Positions 45,103 to 53,874 of a stretch of DNA of 64,000 bases are shown here, in pieces (position 1 is the first letter of the stretch; each line of letters starts with the position of its first letter). A program made the translations under genes and the position numbers. The DNA is from Sphingomonas sp. Leaf34 (lineage in GTDB: Bacteria > Pseudomonadota > Alphaproteobacteria > Sphingomonadales > Sphingomonadaceae), in NCBI RefSeq assembly GCF_001421805.1, contig NZ_LMLC01000003.1, positions 372,236 to 436,235 of the forward strand, given 5' to 3'. The notes beneath the pieces are model-generated. The model searched no databases and was not told where the DNA came from. It saw only the letters and a list, made by a program, of their open reading frames with translations.

Positions 45103-46491
45103 TTGATTCGGGATATTGGGATCCTCCCCCTAGCCCTCCTCGCCGGCGCCTGCATCGGCCCCCGCCCCGAGGCACCCGCGACCACCGCGGTTGCCCCGCC
45201 CCCCGCATGGCGTACCACGCTCGGGCCCGGCGCGCCGATCCGTGCGGACTGGTGGAACGCGTTCGGCGATCCCGCACTGACCGCGCTCGTCGCGCGCGCG
45301 CTGGCGAACAGCCCCGATCTCGGCGCCGCCGCCGCGCGGATCGACGAGGCGCGCGCCACCGCGCGTCTCGCCCGCGCGCAACAGACCCCGCTCGTGAACG
45401 GCTCGGCGCCGAGCACCACCGGCCAGACGGTCAACGCGTTCGGCCTGCCCTCCGACGCGATCGGCGCGCAGCCCTCGGTCAGCATCAGCTACGATCTCGA
45501 CCTGTTCGGCCGCCTCCGCCAGGCGAGCCGCGCGGCGCAGGCACAGTTGCTCGCCAGCCAGGCGGCGCAGGACACAATACGGCTCGGGATCGCGAGCAGC
45601 GTCGCGACCGGCTACATCACGCTGCGCGCGCTCGACCTGCGCCTCGCAGTCGCGCGGCAGACGCTGGCGGCGCGTGCGGAGGGCCTGCGGATCGCCCGCC
45701 GCCGCGCCGAGACCGGCTACACCTCGAACCTCGAACTTCGCCAGTCCGAGGCCGAATATCACGCCACCGAACAACTCGTCCCCGCCGCACAGCTCGCGAT
45801 CAGCCGGCAGGAAAATGCGCTCAGCCTGTTGCTCGGCGACAACCCGGGCCCGATCCCCCGCGGGCGCACGCTCGACCAGCTCGCCGCGCCGGCGATCCCC
45901 GACGGCCTGCCCGCCGACCTGCTCCGCCGCCGCCCCGATCTCTATCAGGCGGAACAGACGTTGGTGGCGACCGACCGCTCGCTCGACAGCGCACGCGCGG
46001 CGATGTTGCCGAACCTCGCACTGACCGGCTCGGCGGGGGTGGTGCTCTCGAGCGCGCTGGCGAACCCGATCGCGGTATTCTCAATCGGCGCGAGCGTGCT
46101 GAGCCCGATCTTCGACGGCGGCAGGCTCGGCGCGCAGGCCGACGCCGCCACCGCGCGCCGCGACCAGGCGGCGTTCGCCTATCGCCGCACCGCGTTGCAG
46201 GCGTTCCGCGAGGTCGACGACAGTCTGGCGGGTGTGCAACGCTCGGGCCAGCAGGCGGTGGCGCTCGCCGGGCAGCGCGATGCGCTCGCGGGGGCGCTGC
46301 GCAACGCATCGAACCGCTACCGGGCAGGGTATTCGGCGTATATCGATCAGCTCGATGCGCAGCGCGGGTTGCTGACCGCCGAGCTGTCGCTGGTGCAGGC
46401 ACGCGCGGATCGGCTGACCGCCTATGTCACGCTGTATCAGGCGATGGGCGGAGGCTGGTCGCGGGCGGACAGCGAGAGCGTCCAGCGATAA
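45103..46491 (+). CDS. Outer membrane factor lipoprotein of the EmrAB-type exporter
   Basis: This 462-residue NodT-family outer-membrane efflux lipoprotein has a short signal with lipobox 'LLAGAC' (Cys17 from the TTG at 45103), then 'WWNAFGDPALTALV', 'RRRPDLYQAEQTL' and 'GYSAYIDQLDAQRGLL'. The TTG is chosen because a longer reading from the ATG at 44842 (coupled to the adaptor stop) would put 87 residues of translated repeat before the lipobox and disable export. That frame is nevertheless fully open, so the true start needs protein evidence. Confidence 0.87.
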   Translation: MIRDIGILPLALLAGACIGPRPEAPATTAVAPPPAWRTTLGPGAPIRADWWNAFGDPALTALVARALANSPDLGAAAARIDEARATARLARAQQTPLVNGSAPSTTGQTVNAFGLPSDAIGAQPSVSISYDLDLFGRLRQASRAAQAQLLASQAAQDTIRLGIASSVATGYITLRALDLRLAVARQTLAARAEGLRIARRRAETGYTSNLELRQSEAEYHATEQLVPAAQLAISRQENALSLLLGDNPGPIPRGRTLDQLAAPAIPDGLPADLLRRRPDLYQAEQTLVATDRSLDSARAAMLPNLALTGSAGVVLSSALANPIAVFSIGASVLSPIFDGGRLGAQADAATARRDQAAFAYRRTALQAFREVDDSLAGVQRSGQQAVALAGQRDALAGALRNASNRYRAGYSAYIDQLDAQRGLLTAELSLVQARADRLTAYVTLYQAMGGGWSRADSESVQR

Positions 46492-46567
46492 CGCTCTCCC
46501 CCCGGAGGCGGGAGAACGGCGCGCAACTGCATTTTCCTGCCACACTTGCCGCGTAGAGGCGCACCCC

Positions 46568-47284
46568 ATGAAGGCCATCATCCTCGCCGCGGGCCACGGA
46601 TCGCGGTTGCTGCCCCTGACGCTGACCACGCCCAAATGCCTGGTCGAGGTCGGCGGACGCGCGATCCTTGATCACCAGCTCGACGCGGTCGCCGCCGCGG
46701 GCTTCGATGGCGCGGTGATCATCGGCGGCTACCGGATCGACCAGATCGACGCGCATCTGGGCGCACAGGACGGCGGCCTGCCGACCGAGCTCGTCTTCAA
46801 CCCGTTCTGGTCGAGCGCGAACAGCATCGGCAGCGCCTGGGCGGCGCGCGCCTATCTCGACGCGCCGTTCGCCCTGATGAACGGCGATACGGTGTTCGAC
46901 CCGACGATCCTGCACACCGCGCTTGGCGGCGACACGGCGGGCGTGGCGCTGCTCGTCGAGCCGCTGGTCGACGCCGGGCTCGACGACATGCTGGTCGAGG
47001 CCGACGGGACCCGCGTGATCGCAGTCGGCAAGCACCTCGTCGGGCATGAGGCGACCGATCGCTCGCTCGGGCTGATCGTCTCGCACGGCGGCGGCGCCTA
47101 TGCCGAGGGGTTGCGCGCGGTCATCGGCGAGGAGAACGGCATCCACGCCTATCACCACGCCGTCGTCGCGCGCGTCGCGCAGGGCCCTGGCGTGACGGCG
47201 GTGCGGATCGCGACCGGCGCGCACTGGCAGGAGATCGACCGGCCCGAGGATATCGCGCTTTGGGAACGCGATCACCGGCCATGA
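46568..47284 (+). CDS. Sugar/polyol-phosphate nucleotidyltransferase (phosphocholine or inositol-phosphate cytidylyltransferase-like)
   Basis: This 238-residue NTP transferase starts 'MKAIILAAGHGSRLLPLT', followed by 'TPKCLVEVGGRAILDHQL', 'MNGDTVFDP' for metal/NTP binding and 'WQEIDRPEDI' near the C-terminus. This pattern is typical of CTP-dependent enzymes acting on phosphocholine, inositol-1-phosphate or similar alcohol phosphates. A CDP-alcohol user two genes downstream supports CTP as the nucleotide. It overlaps the next gene by ATGA. Confidence 0.87.
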   Translation: MKAIILAAGHGSRLLPLTLTTPKCLVEVGGRAILDHQLDAVAAAGFDGAVIIGGYRIDQIDAHLGAQDGGLPTELVFNPFWSSANSIGSAWAARAYLDAPFALMNGDTVFDPTILHTALGGDTAGVALLVEPLVDAGLDDMLVEADGTRVIAVGKHLVGHEATDRSLGLIVSHGGGAYAEGLRAVIGEENGIHAYHHAVVARVAQGPGVTAVRIATGAHWQEIDRPEDIALWERDHRP

Positions 47285-48411
47285 CCAGCGCCCCTCCCAG
47301 AGGCAAGGTCGCGTTCCTGTTCCTCGGCGAGACGCTGCTGATCCCGCATCTCTATCCGATCGTCGAGGCACTTGCCGCGACGTCGGCCGTGCCGATCGAC
47401 CTGTGGGTGAGCACGTCGGTCCACGAGACCCTCCTGACCCGGTGGACCGCCCCCTTCCCCACCGTGCGTATCCGCCGCGCGCCGGGGTTCCGCCGCGTCG
47501 CCGACGACGGCACGGGGCGCAATCCGGTGCTGCCGGCCAAGATCCCGATGCTCGTGCGGCTGCTCCCATACCTCCGCAGCGCGCGCGTCGTGGTGTGCGC
47601 CGAACAGACGAGCCTGTGGCTTCCCAGGCTGTTTCCGATGCGCGCGAAATTCGTGAAGACCTCGCACGGCGTCGGCTCGATGAGTGCACGCGACGACCCG
47701 CGCCGGCGCGCGGCGGCGTTGACGCTGGTGCCGAGCCAGCGGGAGCGCCAGACCTATCTCGATCGCGGCTTCGCGCCCGACCGGTTCGTCGCGACCGGCT
47801 ATGTGAAGGCGGATTTCACGCACCGCACGCACGCCGCGCCGCCGTTCGCGGATACGCGGCCGGTGGTGCTGTACACGCCGCACTGGCAACAGCATCGCTC
47901 GTCCTGGTGGCGCTGGGGGGCGGAGGTCGTGCGGCGGATCGTCGCGGACGGGCGCTACAATCTGATCTTCGCGCCGCACCAGCGCCTCGTCGAGAAGGCG
48001 CCCGAGGTCGCGGATTTGATGCGCGCGATCGGCGGCTTGCCGCACGTGCATTGCGACATTGACGGCTTCGCGATGGTCGACGGGAGTTATACCGGCGTCG
48101 CGGACGTCTATCTCGGCGACACGTCCAGCCAGGTGATCGAGTTCCTGATGCGGCCGCGGCCTTGCGTGTTTCTGAATGCCGGCGGCGTCGCGTGGGAGGG
48201 GGATCCGAACTACGCGATGTGGGCGTGCGGCGAGGTGGTCGGTGACGTCGCGGAGGTCGTGACGGCCCTCGATCGTGCCGCGTTGCTCCACGCCGAGTAT
48301 GCGGCAATTCAGGCGGAGTTCGCCGGCGGGTCGCTCGGCGCGGTCGAGGGCGGCGCGGTGCGGGCTGCGCGGGAAGTCGTACGCGTGTTGGAAGCGAAGC
48401 CAGTTCGATAA
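47281..48411 (+). CDS. CDP-glycerol glycerophosphotransferase-like protein
   Basis: This 376-residue protein has a GT-B-like layout: 'KVAFLFLGETLLIPHLYPIV' at the N-terminus, 'KFVKTSHGVGS', 'VVLYTPHWQQHRSSWW', 'NLIFAPHQRLVEK' and 'VADVYLGDTSSQVIEFLMRPRPCVFLN'. The 'PHW' and 'GDTSS...EF' motifs are those of TagB/TagF-type CDP-glycerol:glycerophosphotransferases. It could transfer a polyol phosphate from the CDP donor made by the preceding cytidylyltransferase. No membrane anchor is seen. It is coupled to the upstream gene by an ATGA overlap. Confidence 0.8.
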   Translation: MTSAPPRGKVAFLFLGETLLIPHLYPIVEALAATSAVPIDLWVSTSVHETLLTRWTAPFPTVRIRRAPGFRRVADDGTGRNPVLPAKIPMLVRLLPYLRSARVVVCAEQTSLWLPRLFPMRAKFVKTSHGVGSMSARDDPRRRAAALTLVPSQRERQTYLDRGFAPDRFVATGYVKADFTHRTHAAPPFADTRPVVLYTPHWQQHRSSWWRWGAEVVRRIVADGRYNLIFAPHQRLVEKAPEVADLMRAIGGLPHVHCDIDGFAMVDGSYTGVADVYLGDTSSQVIEFLMRPRPCVFLNAGGVAWEGDPNYAMWACGEVVGDVAEVVTALDRAALLHAEYAAIQAEFAGGSLGAVEGGAVRAAREVVRVLEAKPVR

Positions 48412-48415
48412 ACCC

Positions 48416-48523
48416 CACCACCCCCGGCGAAGGCCGGGGTCCAATTGGGGGACGATGCTGACAAGGGACCGCGCGAAGTTGCTCCGGCCGTCCCAATTGG
48501 GCCCCGGCCTCCGCTGGGGTGGT
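48416..48523. repeat. Dispersed palindromic repeat, family A
   Basis: The arms 'CACCACCCCCGGCGAAGGCC' and 'CCCCGGCCTCCGCTGGGGTG' enclose about 70 bp between the glycerophosphotransferase-like gene and the CDP-alcohol phosphatidyltransferase gene. Confidence 0.85.
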
Positions 48524-48594
48524 GACCTGGGGAAGCGTGGCTCTCGCGAACTCCCCCTCTCGCTTTCAGGACCAGATCGGCTAACGGGTGCGGC

Positions 48595-49713
48595 ATGGTA
48601 GATTCTACAGCCCCCACGCCAGCGCTCCGCACCGTCCGGACGAACGACACGCTGCTCTGGGGCATGACCAATGCCGAGCGGATCCGGCGGATCGGCGTCG
48701 CGCAGGGGTTGCCGGAAGATGATGGCGACGGCCCCGTCATTCTCGCCAACCTCGCCTATGCGTTCGATCCGGTGTGGATTGCGCATCTGAAGTCGCGGCC
48801 CGGTACGGTCGTCACACGCACCGGCGTCCCCGTTCTCGCGCATGTCCGCGACGCCGACGAGCGCGCGCGGATGACCGCGGCGATGCTCGGCGAGGCGCCG
48901 CTGGTGAGCGGCCTCACGGTGATCGCCGCCGAAGCCGAGGACGGGATCCTTAACGAGTCATTGCGCAAGCGAGAACGCCCGTTTGCCGAACTGCTGACTC
49001 CGCCCGCGGTGCCGGCGATCGAGCGCGCGAGCTATGTCGGCGCCTATAAAGGCGTCACCGATCTGCTCACCAAATATCTGTGGCCCGAATGGGCGCTGGC
49101 GATCACGCGGGTCTGCGCGCGCGCCGGGATCACGCCGAACCAGGTGACCGCGCTCGGATCGGTGCTGTGCATCGTGGCGACCGTGGCGTTCTGGTATGGC
49201 TGGTTCTGGACGGGCCTTGCCACGGGACTGTTCTTCATGGTGCTCGACACCGTTGATGGGAAGCTCGCGCGGTGCACGATCACGTCGTCGAAGCTCGGCA
49301 ATGCGTGGGATCACGGCGTCGACCTGGTCCACCCGCCCTTCTGGTGGTGGGCGTGGGCGGCGGGGTGCGCGCCCTATGGGCGGCCGCTCGACGACCAGAT
49401 GTTCTGGGCGGTGATCGGGACGATGCTGTTCGGCTATGTCGCGCAACGGCTGATCGAGGGGGCGTTCATCGTCCGGTTCGGGATGCACATCCACGTCTGG
49501 GAGCGGTTCGACAGCTGGTTCCGACTGATCACCGCGCGGCGCAATCCGAACATGGTGATTTTGTTCGCGGGGCTGCTGGTGATGCGGCCCGACTGGGGGA
49601 TCATTGGCGTGGCGGCCTGGACCGCAATCTCGCTGGTGGTGCATCTGGTGCGGCTGGTGCAGGCGATGGCGCGCAAGGCCAAGGGTGAGACGCTGGTGAG
49701 CTGGCTGGCATAG
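48595..49713 (+). CDS. CDP-alcohol phosphatidyltransferase with an extra N-terminal domain
   Basis: This 372-residue integral-membrane enzyme joins a CDP-activated alcohol or lipid to an acceptor. The family motif D-x2-D-G-x2-A-R-x8-G-x3-D-x3-D is complete: D218, D221, G222, A225, R226, G235, D239 and D243. It is set among about six hydrophobic segments from residue 160 on. Residues 1-140 form a soluble domain I do not recognise. The combination with a cytidylyltransferase and a glycerophosphotransferase suggests synthesis of a phosphodiester-linked headgroup such as inositol or glycerol phosphate. Confidence 0.88.
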   Translation: MVDSTAPTPALRTVRTNDTLLWGMTNAERIRRIGVAQGLPEDDGDGPVILANLAYAFDPVWIAHLKSRPGTVVTRTGVPVLAHVRDADERARMTAAMLGEAPLVSGLTVIAAEAEDGILNESLRKRERPFAELLTPPAVPAIERASYVGAYKGVTDLLTKYLWPEWALAITRVCARAGITPNQVTALGSVLCIVATVAFWYGWFWTGLATGLFFMVLDTVDGKLARCTITSSKLGNAWDHGVDLVHPPFWWWAWAAGCAPYGRPLDDQMFWAVIGTMLFGYVAQRLIEGAFIVRFGMHIHVWERFDSWFRLITARRNPNMVILFAGLLVMRPDWGIIGVAAWTAISLVVHLVRLVQAMARKAKGETLVSWLA

Positions 49714-49721
49714 GCATCGCC

Positions 49722-49804
49722 CCGTCATCCTGACGAAAGTCAGGATCCAGGGTCACAAAGGTGGACGTCCGTGGCTCTGGGTCCTGACTTTCGTCAGGAT
49801 GACG
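49722..49804. repeat. Palindromic repeat, family E
   Basis: The arms 'GTCATCCTGACGAAAGTCAG' and 'CTGACTTTCGTCAGGATGAC' are near-perfect complements around a roughly 40-bp core. They lie between convergent genes and are likely to act as a bidirectional terminator. Confidence 0.8.
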
Positions 49805-49806
49805 AT

Positions 49807-51726
49807 CTAGAGTATGCCGACCGCAACGGCCTTGGGCCGGCCGATCCACCAGAGGCAGTAGATCGCCAGCGCATACAGGAAGCGGCTGTAGTCCCGCTTC
49901 CCCGCCCGGTGATCCGCGAACACCTTGTCGACCGCGCCCGTGCGCCACATCCCCTGCTCGCGCACGCCGCTGTCGCGCCAGAGTTGCTCCGCATAGGCGC
50001 CGAAATCGCCCGCGAACCACGCAGCGAGCGGCATCTGGAAGCCCTGTTTGCGGCGATCGAGGATCCCCTCGGGCAGCCACGGTGCGATCGCCTGCCGGAT
50101 CACGTATTTGCCGACCTTGCCGTGCAGCTTCATGTCCGCGGGCATCGACAGCGCGAGATCGACCATCCCCTGCCCCAGCATCGGCACGCGCACCTCGAGC
50201 GAATGCGCCATGCTCGCGCGGTCGACCTTGGTCAGCATCGCGCCGGGCAGGTTGAGCGCGAGATCCGCCAGCCCGAACTGCTCGAGCGTGTCGACCGAGA
50301 TCGCGGCGGGATCGGGGAAATATTCCGCGACCAGCGCGGCGATCCCGCCCTCTTCCTCGGCGAGGAAGTCGGCCGAGAAGATCTCGCGGCGGAAGGCTTC
50401 GTTGGTGATCTGCGTCTTGGCGAAGAACCGCGCGACGCCGTTCGGGAGTGCGGCGCTGCCCGTCGTCTTGCGCCAGCGCTGCAACACAGCATTCGCATGC
50501 CGCGACGGCAAGGTCGGCACCGCATCGAGCGCGCGCGCAAGTTTGCGCAAAGGTGCGGGCAGCGCGCCGATGCGGCGTTCGGTCGCGTGACGTTTGTAGC
50601 CGAAGAACAGCTCGTCACCGCCATCGCCCGACAGCGCGACCTTCACCTCCTGCGCGGCGATCTGGCTGACATACCAGGTCGGCACCGCGGACGGATCGGC
50701 GAACGGCTCGTCATAGCAATGCTGGACTTCGGGCAGCATCGCCTGCGCCTCCGCCAGTTCGAGCGTCCGCGTGACATGGTTGCAACCGAGATGCCGCGCG
50801 ATCGCCTCGGCATGCAGCGATTCGTCGAAGCGCGGATCGGGGAAGCCGATTGTGAACGTGCGCACCGGGCGATCCGAAACCTGCGCCATCGCCGCGACCA
50901 CCGCGGACGAGTCGACGCCGCCAGACAGGAAGGCGCCGACATCGACGTCCGCGACCATCTGCTTGCCGATCGTGTCGAGCCATTGATCGCGGAACTGCTC
51001 GATCCACTGCGCCTCGGACCGCGGCTCGGCCGGATGATAGGCCGGCGTCCAATAGGCGCGCATCGTCGGCGTGCCGCTCGCCTCAATCGTCATCACGTGC
51101 CCCGGCGGCAGCGTGCGGACCTGCGCGTAGATCGACCGCGGCGTGCGGACATGCCCGAAGCTGAAATAATCGTGGAGCGCGCGGGCGTCGACGTCGAACG
51201 CCATCCCCGGCAGCAAGGTCAGCGTCTTGAGTTCGGAGCCGAACGCGAACCCGGCCGCCTGGTCGGTATAATAAAGCGGCTTGATACCGACGGGATCGCG
51301 CGCAAGCGTCAGTCGCCGGGCGTGCATGTCCCACACGGCGACCGCGAACATGCCGTCGAGCCGCGCCCAGACATCGTCGCCCCAGCGTTCGTAGCCGGCG
51401 AGGATGACCTCGGTATCGCCCGCGCTCTCGAAGACGCGCCCCAGCGCCTGCAGCTCGCGCCGCAAGTCGCGGAAATTGTAGATTTCGCCGTTGAAGACAA
51501 GCGCATAGCGGCCGTCGGGCGAGTGGAACGGCTGATGCCCGCCTTCGATGTCGATGATGCTCAGCCGGCGCATCCCGAAGCCGAAGTCGCCATCGGTCAT
51601 CACGCCCTGGTCGTCGGGACCGCGGTGCAGGATCGCGTCGCACTGCGCGGTGATCAGGGGTGCGGTGACGAGGCGGGGCGAAACGGCACCGCCACACCGC
51701 GCGTAAAGGCCGGCAATTCCGCAGAT
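49807..51726 (-). CDS. Asparagine synthase-like glutamine amidotransferase
   Basis: This protein of about 639 residues has an N-terminal class II glutaminase domain ('CGIAGLY', 'LHRGPDDQG', 'LVFNGEIYNF') and a C-terminal synthetase domain with the PP-loop 'FLSGGVDSSAVV' and 'ALSGDGGDELFFGY'. It transfers glutamine-derived ammonia to a carboxylate. Members in surface-polysaccharide loci often amidate sugars rather than aspartate. The start is abnormal. The catalytic Cys should follow the initiator Met, but the preceding codon is ATC (51726), with GAGGGA 9 bases upstream, and no ATG is in frame. A GTG at 51756 would add an 11-residue propeptide. The GATase nucleophile is intact. Confidence 0.9.
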   Translation of the reverse strand: MCGIAGLYARCGGAVSPRLVTAPLITAQCDAILHRGPDDQGVMTDGDFGFGMRRLSIIDIEGGHQPFHSPDGRYALVFNGEIYNFRDLRRELQALGRVFESAGDTEVILAGYERWGDDVWARLDGMFAVAVWDMHARRLTLARDPVGIKPLYYTDQAAGFAFGSELKTLTLLPGMAFDVDARALHDYFSFGHVRTPRSIYAQVRTLPPGHVMTIEASGTPTMRAYWTPAYHPAEPRSEAQWIEQFRDQWLDTIGKQMVADVDVGAFLSGGVDSSAVVAAMAQVSDRPVRTFTIGFPDPRFDESLHAEAIARHLGCNHVTRTLELAEAQAMLPEVQHCYDEPFADPSAVPTWYVSQIAAQEVKVALSGDGGDELFFGYKRHATERRIGALPAPLRKLARALDAVPTLPSRHANAVLQRWRKTTGSAALPNGVARFFAKTQITNEAFRREIFSADFLAEEEGGIAALVAEYFPDPAAISVDTLEQFGLADLALNLPGAMLTKVDRASMAHSLEVRVPMLGQGMVDLALSMPADMKLHGKVGKYVIRQAIAPWLPEGILDRRKQGFQMPLAAWFAGDFGAYAEQLWRDSGVREQGMWRTGAVDKVFADHRAGKRDYSRFLYALAIYCLWWIGRPKAVAVGIL

Positions 51727-51870
51727 GACGAACGATCCCTCGCATGACGGCGGCACTGTCGCCCGATCGCGCGCGGTCTAGGGGCCGCCTCCGGTTTTGT
51801 CACCTCTGCGCACCCCGCCGCCCCGCGCACCTTGCCGCACCCACGATCGCGCTCTAGGGGCCGGTCGCAG

Positions 51871-53223
51871 ATGGTTCAGGACCCCGCTCCTTCTCCGGCT
51901 CCGGCGGATGCACCGGCACGTGCGGGCACGACCGGGATTTTCCGGGCGGCGGCGCGCAACCTCGGCTGGCTGCTCGCCAGTCGCAGCGTTCTGGCGATCC
52001 TGTCGCTCTTTTATCTCGGGTTTGCGACGCGCACGCTCGGCGTGGTCGATTTCGGCCGGTTCGCGCTGATCTCAGGCGCGGCGCAGGCGCTAACGACGTT
52101 CGTCGGATTCCAGACGTGGCAGATCATCGTCCAGTACGGCGTCGGTCCGATCCAGCAGGGCGACGCGCCGCGGCTTGCGCGCCTGCTTCGGTTGTCAGCA
52201 ATCCTGGACCTGTGCAGCGCGCTGGTCGGGGCTGCGCTGACCGTCGCGATCCTGTTCGCGTGGAGCGACGGGTTCGGCATTCCGCCCGACCTGATGCGCG
52301 ACACGCTGATGTTCGCGGTCGTGCAGCTGATCACGATCCGCTCGACCCCGCTCGGGATCCTGCGGCTGCGCGACAAATTCTCCTTGTCCGCGCTCGCCGA
52401 CAGCATGACGCCGATCATGCGTTTCATCGGCGCGGGCGCGGCGATGCTGTTCGAACCGACGATCCGCGGCTTCATGCTCGCCTGGGCGGTCGCCGAGTTC
52501 GTCACCGCGGCGACCTATTGGATCCTGGTCGCGAAAAGCGGTGACCTGCGACTGCTCGCACGCGGTCGAGGGCGTTGGCAGCAGGTCCGCGATGAGAACC
52601 CCGGCATCGTCCGGTTCGCGCTCAGCACCAACGCCAGCGCGACGCTGGGCCTGTCGAGCAAGCAGATCCCGCTGCTGCTGGTCGGCGCGTCGATCGGCCC
52701 CGCCGCAGCGGGCGCCTTTCGCCTCGCGACGCAGCTTGCACAAGCGCTTGCCAAACTGTCGCAGATGCTGTCGCGCGCCGCGTTCCCAGAAATCGTCCGC
52801 GCGGTGCGGACTGCCGAGCCCTCGCGCCTGCGCCGCATTTTGGTGCGGACCATGCTTGCCAGCACCGCGGCGGCGTTGGTCATCCTCGCGATCGTCGCGC
52901 TGGTCGGCGAACCGATCCTGAAGCTGGTGGGCGGCAAGTCGTTCGGCGGTGCGTATCCGGTCTTGCTGTGGCTCGCGGCCGCGGGCTGTTTTGATCTCGC
53001 CACCGTCAGCCTCGACACGGTGATGACCGCACTGCACCGCGCCGGCACGGTGTTTGCGATTCGTGCGGTCGGGGTCGCATTGATGTTCGTCGCGGCTTTT
53101 GCGCTGATGCCCGCCTACGGATCGGCCGGTATCGCCGCTTCGGTCGCTGCCGGATCGGTTGCGGTTGCGATCCTGCTGGGGTTTGCGGCCGCACATATGA
53201 CCCGGACGCCGAGACGAGCATAG
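51871..53223 (+). CDS. Polysaccharide/lipid-linked oligosaccharide flippase (Wzx/MATE-like)
   Basis: This 450-residue polytopic protein has about 12-14 hydrophobic segments and resembles Wzx-type flippases of the MOP superfamily: 'AARNLGWLLASRSVLAILSLFYLGFATRTLGVVDFGRFALISGAAQ'. Such proteins move undecaprenyl-linked saccharides across the inner membrane. The ATG at 51871 is used because the preceding in-frame codons are not protein-like. It is divergent from the amidotransferase gene and shares a roughly 140-bp promoter region with it. Confidence 0.88.
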   Translation: MVQDPAPSPAPADAPARAGTTGIFRAAARNLGWLLASRSVLAILSLFYLGFATRTLGVVDFGRFALISGAAQALTTFVGFQTWQIIVQYGVGPIQQGDAPRLARLLRLSAILDLCSALVGAALTVAILFAWSDGFGIPPDLMRDTLMFAVVQLITIRSTPLGILRLRDKFSLSALADSMTPIMRFIGAGAAMLFEPTIRGFMLAWAVAEFVTAATYWILVAKSGDLRLLARGRGRWQQVRDENPGIVRFALSTNASATLGLSSKQIPLLLVGASIGPAAAGAFRLATQLAQALAKLSQMLSRAAFPEIVRAVRTAEPSRLRRILVRTMLASTAAALVILAIVALVGEPILKLVGGKSFGGAYPVLLWLAAAGCFDLATVSLDTVMTALHRAGTVFAIRAVGVALMFVAAFALMPAYGSAGIAASVAAGSVAVAILLGFAAAHMTRTPRRA

Positions 53224-53324
53224 CCTCCACAGAGCGACCGACGTTTGCGATAAACGCCTCGTTCACGTCGCAAATGTCATCTGCGCGCCGCTCTATCGCC
53301 ACTATTTTGGGGCTTAGTCGGTCA

Positions 53325-53786
53325 ATGAACTACGGATTTCTTTTCGCGCTCGGCGCGGCGACCGCGCTTGCGCCGGTCCAGGCGCACGCCGCCGAAACCT
53401 GCGAAGGCACGCCGGGCGGCGGCAATGCCAAGCTGATTTTGGAGGCAACGACGCTGCGCAACAATGCGGGGGAGGTCGCGTTTGCGATCTATCCCGACGA
53501 CAAGTCACGATTTTTGGCAAAGGGTGCGAAGGTCGGGCGTGCTCGCGTGTCGGCGGCCAGCCCGCGCGCCTGCTTCTGGATGAAGCCGGGTCACTATGCG
53601 GTCGCGCAATATCACGACGAGAATGGCGACCATAAGTTCAACCGAACGCTGTTCGTGCCGAAAGAGGGCTTCGGCTTTTCCAACGACGCGCCGACTTCGA
53701 TCGGGCTGCCGTCGTTCGACGCGGTTCGCACCGCCCTTCCCGCATCCGGCGCCGTCGTACGGATGAAGATGCGGTATCGCCGATAA
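53325..53786 (+). CDS. DUF2141 domain secreted protein
   Basis: This 153-residue protein has a signal peptide ('FLFALGAATALAPVQAHA') and a DUF2141 domain with 'GEVAFAIYPDDKSRF', 'GHYAVAQYHDENGDHKFN' and 'EGFGFSND'. The domain is a small beta-sandwich found in many proteobacterial periplasmic proteins. Its role is unknown. It is often found near carotenoid or lipid genes. It lies 88 bp upstream of a lipid-kinase operon. Confidence 0.88.
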   Translation: MNYGFLFALGAATALAPVQAHAAETCEGTPGGGNAKLILEATTLRNNAGEVAFAIYPDDKSRFLAKGAKVGRARVSAASPRACFWMKPGHYAVAQYHDENGDHKFNRTLFVPKEGFGFSNDAPTSIGLPSFDAVRTALPASGAVVRMKMRYRR

Positions 53787-53874
53787 GTCTCGTATCGGCT
53801 GCGACCGACGCGCAACGGAAATCTAACTGACACAAAATTGTAGCGGTTCTGCGCCGTGACGGGTATCCTATATC

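Noticed and set aside
49771..51747. A 658-codon open frame antisense to the asparagine-synthase-like gene
   Set aside because: No motifs are present, while the minus strand has complete glutaminase and synthetase domains.
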